From the NCBI GenBank assembly GCA_019649035.1, contig BMAT01001010.1:67153-114006 (forward strand): DNA of 46,854 nt. The letters run 5' to 3'. The first letter of the stretch is position 1. Each line of letters starts with the position of its first letter. Made by a program: the position numbers and the translations under genes. The notes under the pieces are model-generated. The model worked only from the letters and a program-made list of their open reading frames with translations, did not search any database and was not told where the DNA came from. Positions 44,219-46,854 of this stretch are shown piece by piece. The stretch is from Elysia marginata (Eukaryota > Mollusca > Gastropoda > Plakobranchidae).

Positions 44219-44674
44219 TCAAGCTCCCGTATCTTGTCTCAGGCTGACCTAGATTTAATATTGTATCAGTTTAGGCGACTGTGTGTAAGGTGTTGAATAG
44301 TTCGTCTACTACGTCTATGTTATCAGGCCAGTAAAGCAGAGGATTCCCAATTAGCCACCCAGGCACTGCAGGCAGGCAGGCTCCAGTGAGAGCTCCACAG
44401 GCTCCTTGTAAACAAACGGTCATTATACAACATTGACCTTTGACCTTGGCCACCACAGTGTTGGCTGTGAGCATTCAGATAGTGGTTCGGGGCGCCTATA
44501 TTCGAGAACGTTAAACGGAGAAATTAACCTTTTCCCACTTCCTGCCTGCCAAACTTGAAAAGATTAGGCATAACCTGGAAGCAAGAGTAGTTTTATTTGT
44601 CTGAGCTGTGTTAACATCTTCTTCACATAGTTAGACACACATTGGCAATAATAAACATGGAAAAGGCACACTTT
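44219..44674 (-). other. RNLS 5' flank / presumed promoter region
   Basis: Sequence upstream of the RNLS start; no TATA box at a sensible distance was identified. The - strand frame 44271-44474 is not supported as coding. Confidence 0.3.
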
Positions 44675-44975
44675 TTGGCGTCGTGGTCTGGTGGTAGACG
44701 CCTTGCTTTCGGATCTGGAGGTCCAGGGTTTAAGTCCTGCTACCGCAGGTCAACGTTCTGTCTTTGAGAAAGGCTATTTACATACATTTCTTCCCCTCAA
44801 ACATGCGTTAAAGGAGTATCTGACTGTAAGCCGTGAAAGATCTTTTCAGTATGCTAGAGTGATACGCTTTATTTGCTGCTCCTCTGTGTGTTCAGTTTGG
44901 TTGACAATTGTCTGTCAGGAAACCCATGTAACGCACTTAGATCACATTAGTGAATTAGGCGCTATATAATTAAAA
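44675..44975 (+). mobile_element. tRNA-derived SINE upstream of RNLS
   Basis: The head reads GGCGTCGTGGTCTGGTGGTA, then GACGCC (A box), and GGTCCAGGGTTTAAGTCC (B box). A unique body follows, and the 3' end is GTAACGCACTTAGATCACAT with AGGCGCTATATAATTAAAA. The tail resembles those of the elements at 18628 and 35944. Target duplication not clear. Not a functional tRNA: no full cloverleaf is evident. Confidence 0.7.
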
Positions 44976-45048
44976 CTCTTCTACTTTACTTTTACAACAG
45001 TATTTGAGCGATTATAGAACCGTGGAGCTATTATACTCCCTTCTTCAG

Positions 45049-45465
45049 TTCCAAAACACGGGCATTCCTCTTTTAAGTTTTGTTAAGTTCGAAATTCACT
45101 TTCTAAATTTCTCACACAGCTCCTTTTCCAAAACCTGACTTCCATCTGTCTAATCCTAATTGAGTTCCACAACCTCGATTTTATGCCTTCCATCACTTCT
45201 TTAGTTCTTTGAACTGTCTTCCACCCTTCTAAAACTTCTCTATACCAAAACCTGGCTTCCACCCATGTAACCTTGCTACATTTCCGCGTCTGGTTTCCGT
45301 GCTTTTAACATATCTCAAATTCCGTATCATGACTTCCAACCCTTCTCCAATTCCAAAACGTATCCCTCTTCTTCCATCTCTATTCTAGTTCTCCAGCCTG
45401 ACTTAACTCCTACTGGTTCTAAAAACTTTTCCAGTTCCAAGCATGGCATCTACCATTTAGACTTT
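45049..45465. repeat. Eroded minisatellite, period about 39 bp, about ten units
   Basis: Units start at 45049, 45088, 45126, 45165, 45205, 45243, 45282, 45320, 45351, 45389 and 45435. Most begin TTCCAAAACCTG(A/G)CTTCCA or a variant and end in a T-rich/CTAA-type segment. Spacings are 38-40 bp except one 31-bp and one 46-bp unit. Units differ by many substitutions, so the array is old. Confidence 0.75.
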
Positions 45466-45914
45466 TGGGTTGTCAGCTATAAAGTCTCGTTACTACCGGA
45501 AAGAATGGAAAGCAAGGATGGTACGACATCAAGATGTTCTATCGGGTAAACTCTCTAGGCTGACATAAGACTTGGATCGTTTCATAACCTTTCTCACTCA
45601 ACCCATCTCCACGTCCACGTTCTTGTTTTCCTGTTATCCTGGCCTCGTGGTCATGGATAAAAGACGGAGCTCTTACCTAGGCCAGCCCTTTTCGAGCTGC
45701 GTTGTGCAGGGCCCAGCTGTGTGTGGGCAAGTCCATACAACCACTAACACGGTAGTCTGGCTTCTGAAGCACACTGGCCTAGTTCCAGCCTAGGTTATTC
45801 ACTGCATGCAAGCCTTTCTAGCCTCATTGTTGTCCCCGTTCATCTTTAGATTAAAGATCCATTGCGGTTAAAAATAAGACACATCCCAGCATTCTCCAGA
45901 CAAAAGCTCTTAGA

Positions 45915-46300
45915 CACCAGTAAAGGATCGTAAAGGCTTTTTGTATGTAATTTAGAGACAGTGTACACTACACATATGCACGATCCAGTCATCATCAAGA
46001 CACATCAACTATGACTTTAATGCAGTACAATCTTGAAAGCTTTATAAATTATAAATATACTCATTTTCTTACTTTTGTGAGGAACATACAGTCGAATAAA
46101 CACACCAGTACAATTAAAAGATTGTAGAGGCCTTTTGTATTGGAGTTAAACACAAAGCACACTACACATCTGCATATTTATGTTATCTTCAAGACACATC
46201 AACTATGACTTAAATGTAGTAAAATCCTAAAACCTTTACAATTAAAAGATCGGCATTGTCTAACCTTTGTGAGGGAGATAGATTCGAATGTAGACACCAG
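45915..46300. repeat. Tandem repeat of about 190 bp, two units plus start of a third
   Basis: CACCAGTA begins units at 45915, 46103 and 46295 (spacings 188 and 192). Both units share AGACACATCAACTATGACTT, an ACTACACAT(A/C)TGCA block and TTTGTGAGG near the end. The third unit runs into the (AGT)n microsatellite. Confidence 0.8.
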
Positions 46301-46306
46301 TAGGCC

Positions 46307-46377
<71 letters not shown>

Positions 46378-46406
46378 CAATGTAGTAGTAGTAGTAGTAG
46401 TAGTAA
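46307..46406. repeat. (AGT)n microsatellite
   Basis: A long run of AGT triplets interrupted once by ACAATGT near 46378-46384, then continuing to about 46405. Interruption-poor, so probably length-variable between individuals. Confidence 0.95.
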
Positions 46407-46854
46407 ATGTTGTTGATTTTGTAGGCTAGCAGCAGAAGAAGAAGAGCATTCGTAATACCAATAATACTAATAATACTCGTAATAGCCTACTACTGAAAAA
46501 AACTATTGGTAACAATAATGACAACTATTATCATAGTATTAGTGATTAAAACGCACTTTACAGCGATGTAATTGTAATTTTTTAAAGATAAAAAGAATGT
46601 TGAAATAGGAAAGAAATTTGTACAGTAATGTAGAAGTATATTAGTTTATTACCAGTCGAAAAGTAATATCGTGCCGTCAACTGAAACAGTTTAGCTAATC
46701 TGACAATGTTAATGTAGTTGTCCTGCCCATGGCCAAAATGCGTAAATAAAATTTATCAATGCTGTTTTAGATCCACATCGATAAACCAAGAACTCAAAAT
46801 AGTCTATGCAAAATTTGTAAGTGCACTTCGCGGTGTCACTAAAACCCGAAAAGA
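46407..46854. other. Terminal sequence, no gene recognised
   Basis: AT-rich; imperfect AATACTAATA triplet words at 46450-46480 look like decay of the adjacent triplet array. Nothing else supported. Confidence 0.4.

Noticed and set aside
44675..44750. tRNA gene on the + strand
   Set aside because: Same reasoning: tRNA-like promoter boxes followed by a SINE body and GCGCTATATAA tail.
46307..46406. CRISPR-like array
   Set aside because: Pure AGT triplets without spacers; a microsatellite in animal DNA.

Overview
This window is nuclear DNA of an intron-rich, AT-rich invertebrate animal. It carries two recognisable genes, each split into many short exons with GT...AG borders, surrounded by decayed transposons. 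A lophotrochozoan, probably a mollusc, fits best; that is inference from divergence and repeat style, and no species can be named from sequence alone.

Layout. From 1167 to 17594 on the + strand lie 18 consecutive coding exons (733 codons plus stop) of a FAM13-family gene (ancestor-like to vertebrate FAM13A/B/C). Its 5' part, where a RhoGAP domain would lie if present, is outside the window. From 44194 down to 31706 on the - strand is a complete seven-exon renalase gene (RNLS, 360 aa), an FAD-dependent oxidase. The two genes are convergent (tail to tail) and share no evident function.

The 14 kb between them is mostly transposon debris: a Tigger/pogo-like element of about 2.9 kb with TA-flanked ends and a frameshifted CENP-B/DDE transposase (18419-21331); a tRNA-derived SINE with a perfect 12-bp target duplication (23944-24195); and two distinct mariner elements of about 1.3 kb, each with terminal inverted repeats, TA borders and a broken transposase (25502-26840 and 29255-30581). 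The introns carry a three-copy MITE family, a second inverted-repeat element, and a CR1-like LINE fragment interrupted by an insertion.

Upstream of RNLS (44.2-46.9 kb) are another tRNA-derived SINE, an eroded minisatellite of about 39 bp period, a tandem repeat of about 190 bp period and a long (AGT)n microsatellite. Within RNLS intron 1 lie a 42-bp tandem repeat rich in GCCAT/ATGGC motifs and a 250-bp foldback with 20-bp perfect arms.

I found no prokaryotic genes, CRISPR arrays, rRNA, functional tRNA genes or evidence of an undescribed enzyme system. The more novel material is repeat biology: uncharacterised MITE/foldback families, and three unrelated-looking elements sharing a GCGCTATATAAAT-like 3' tail. 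Exon borders were read by eye from splice signals, reading phase and family similarity; no search or RNA evidence was available.
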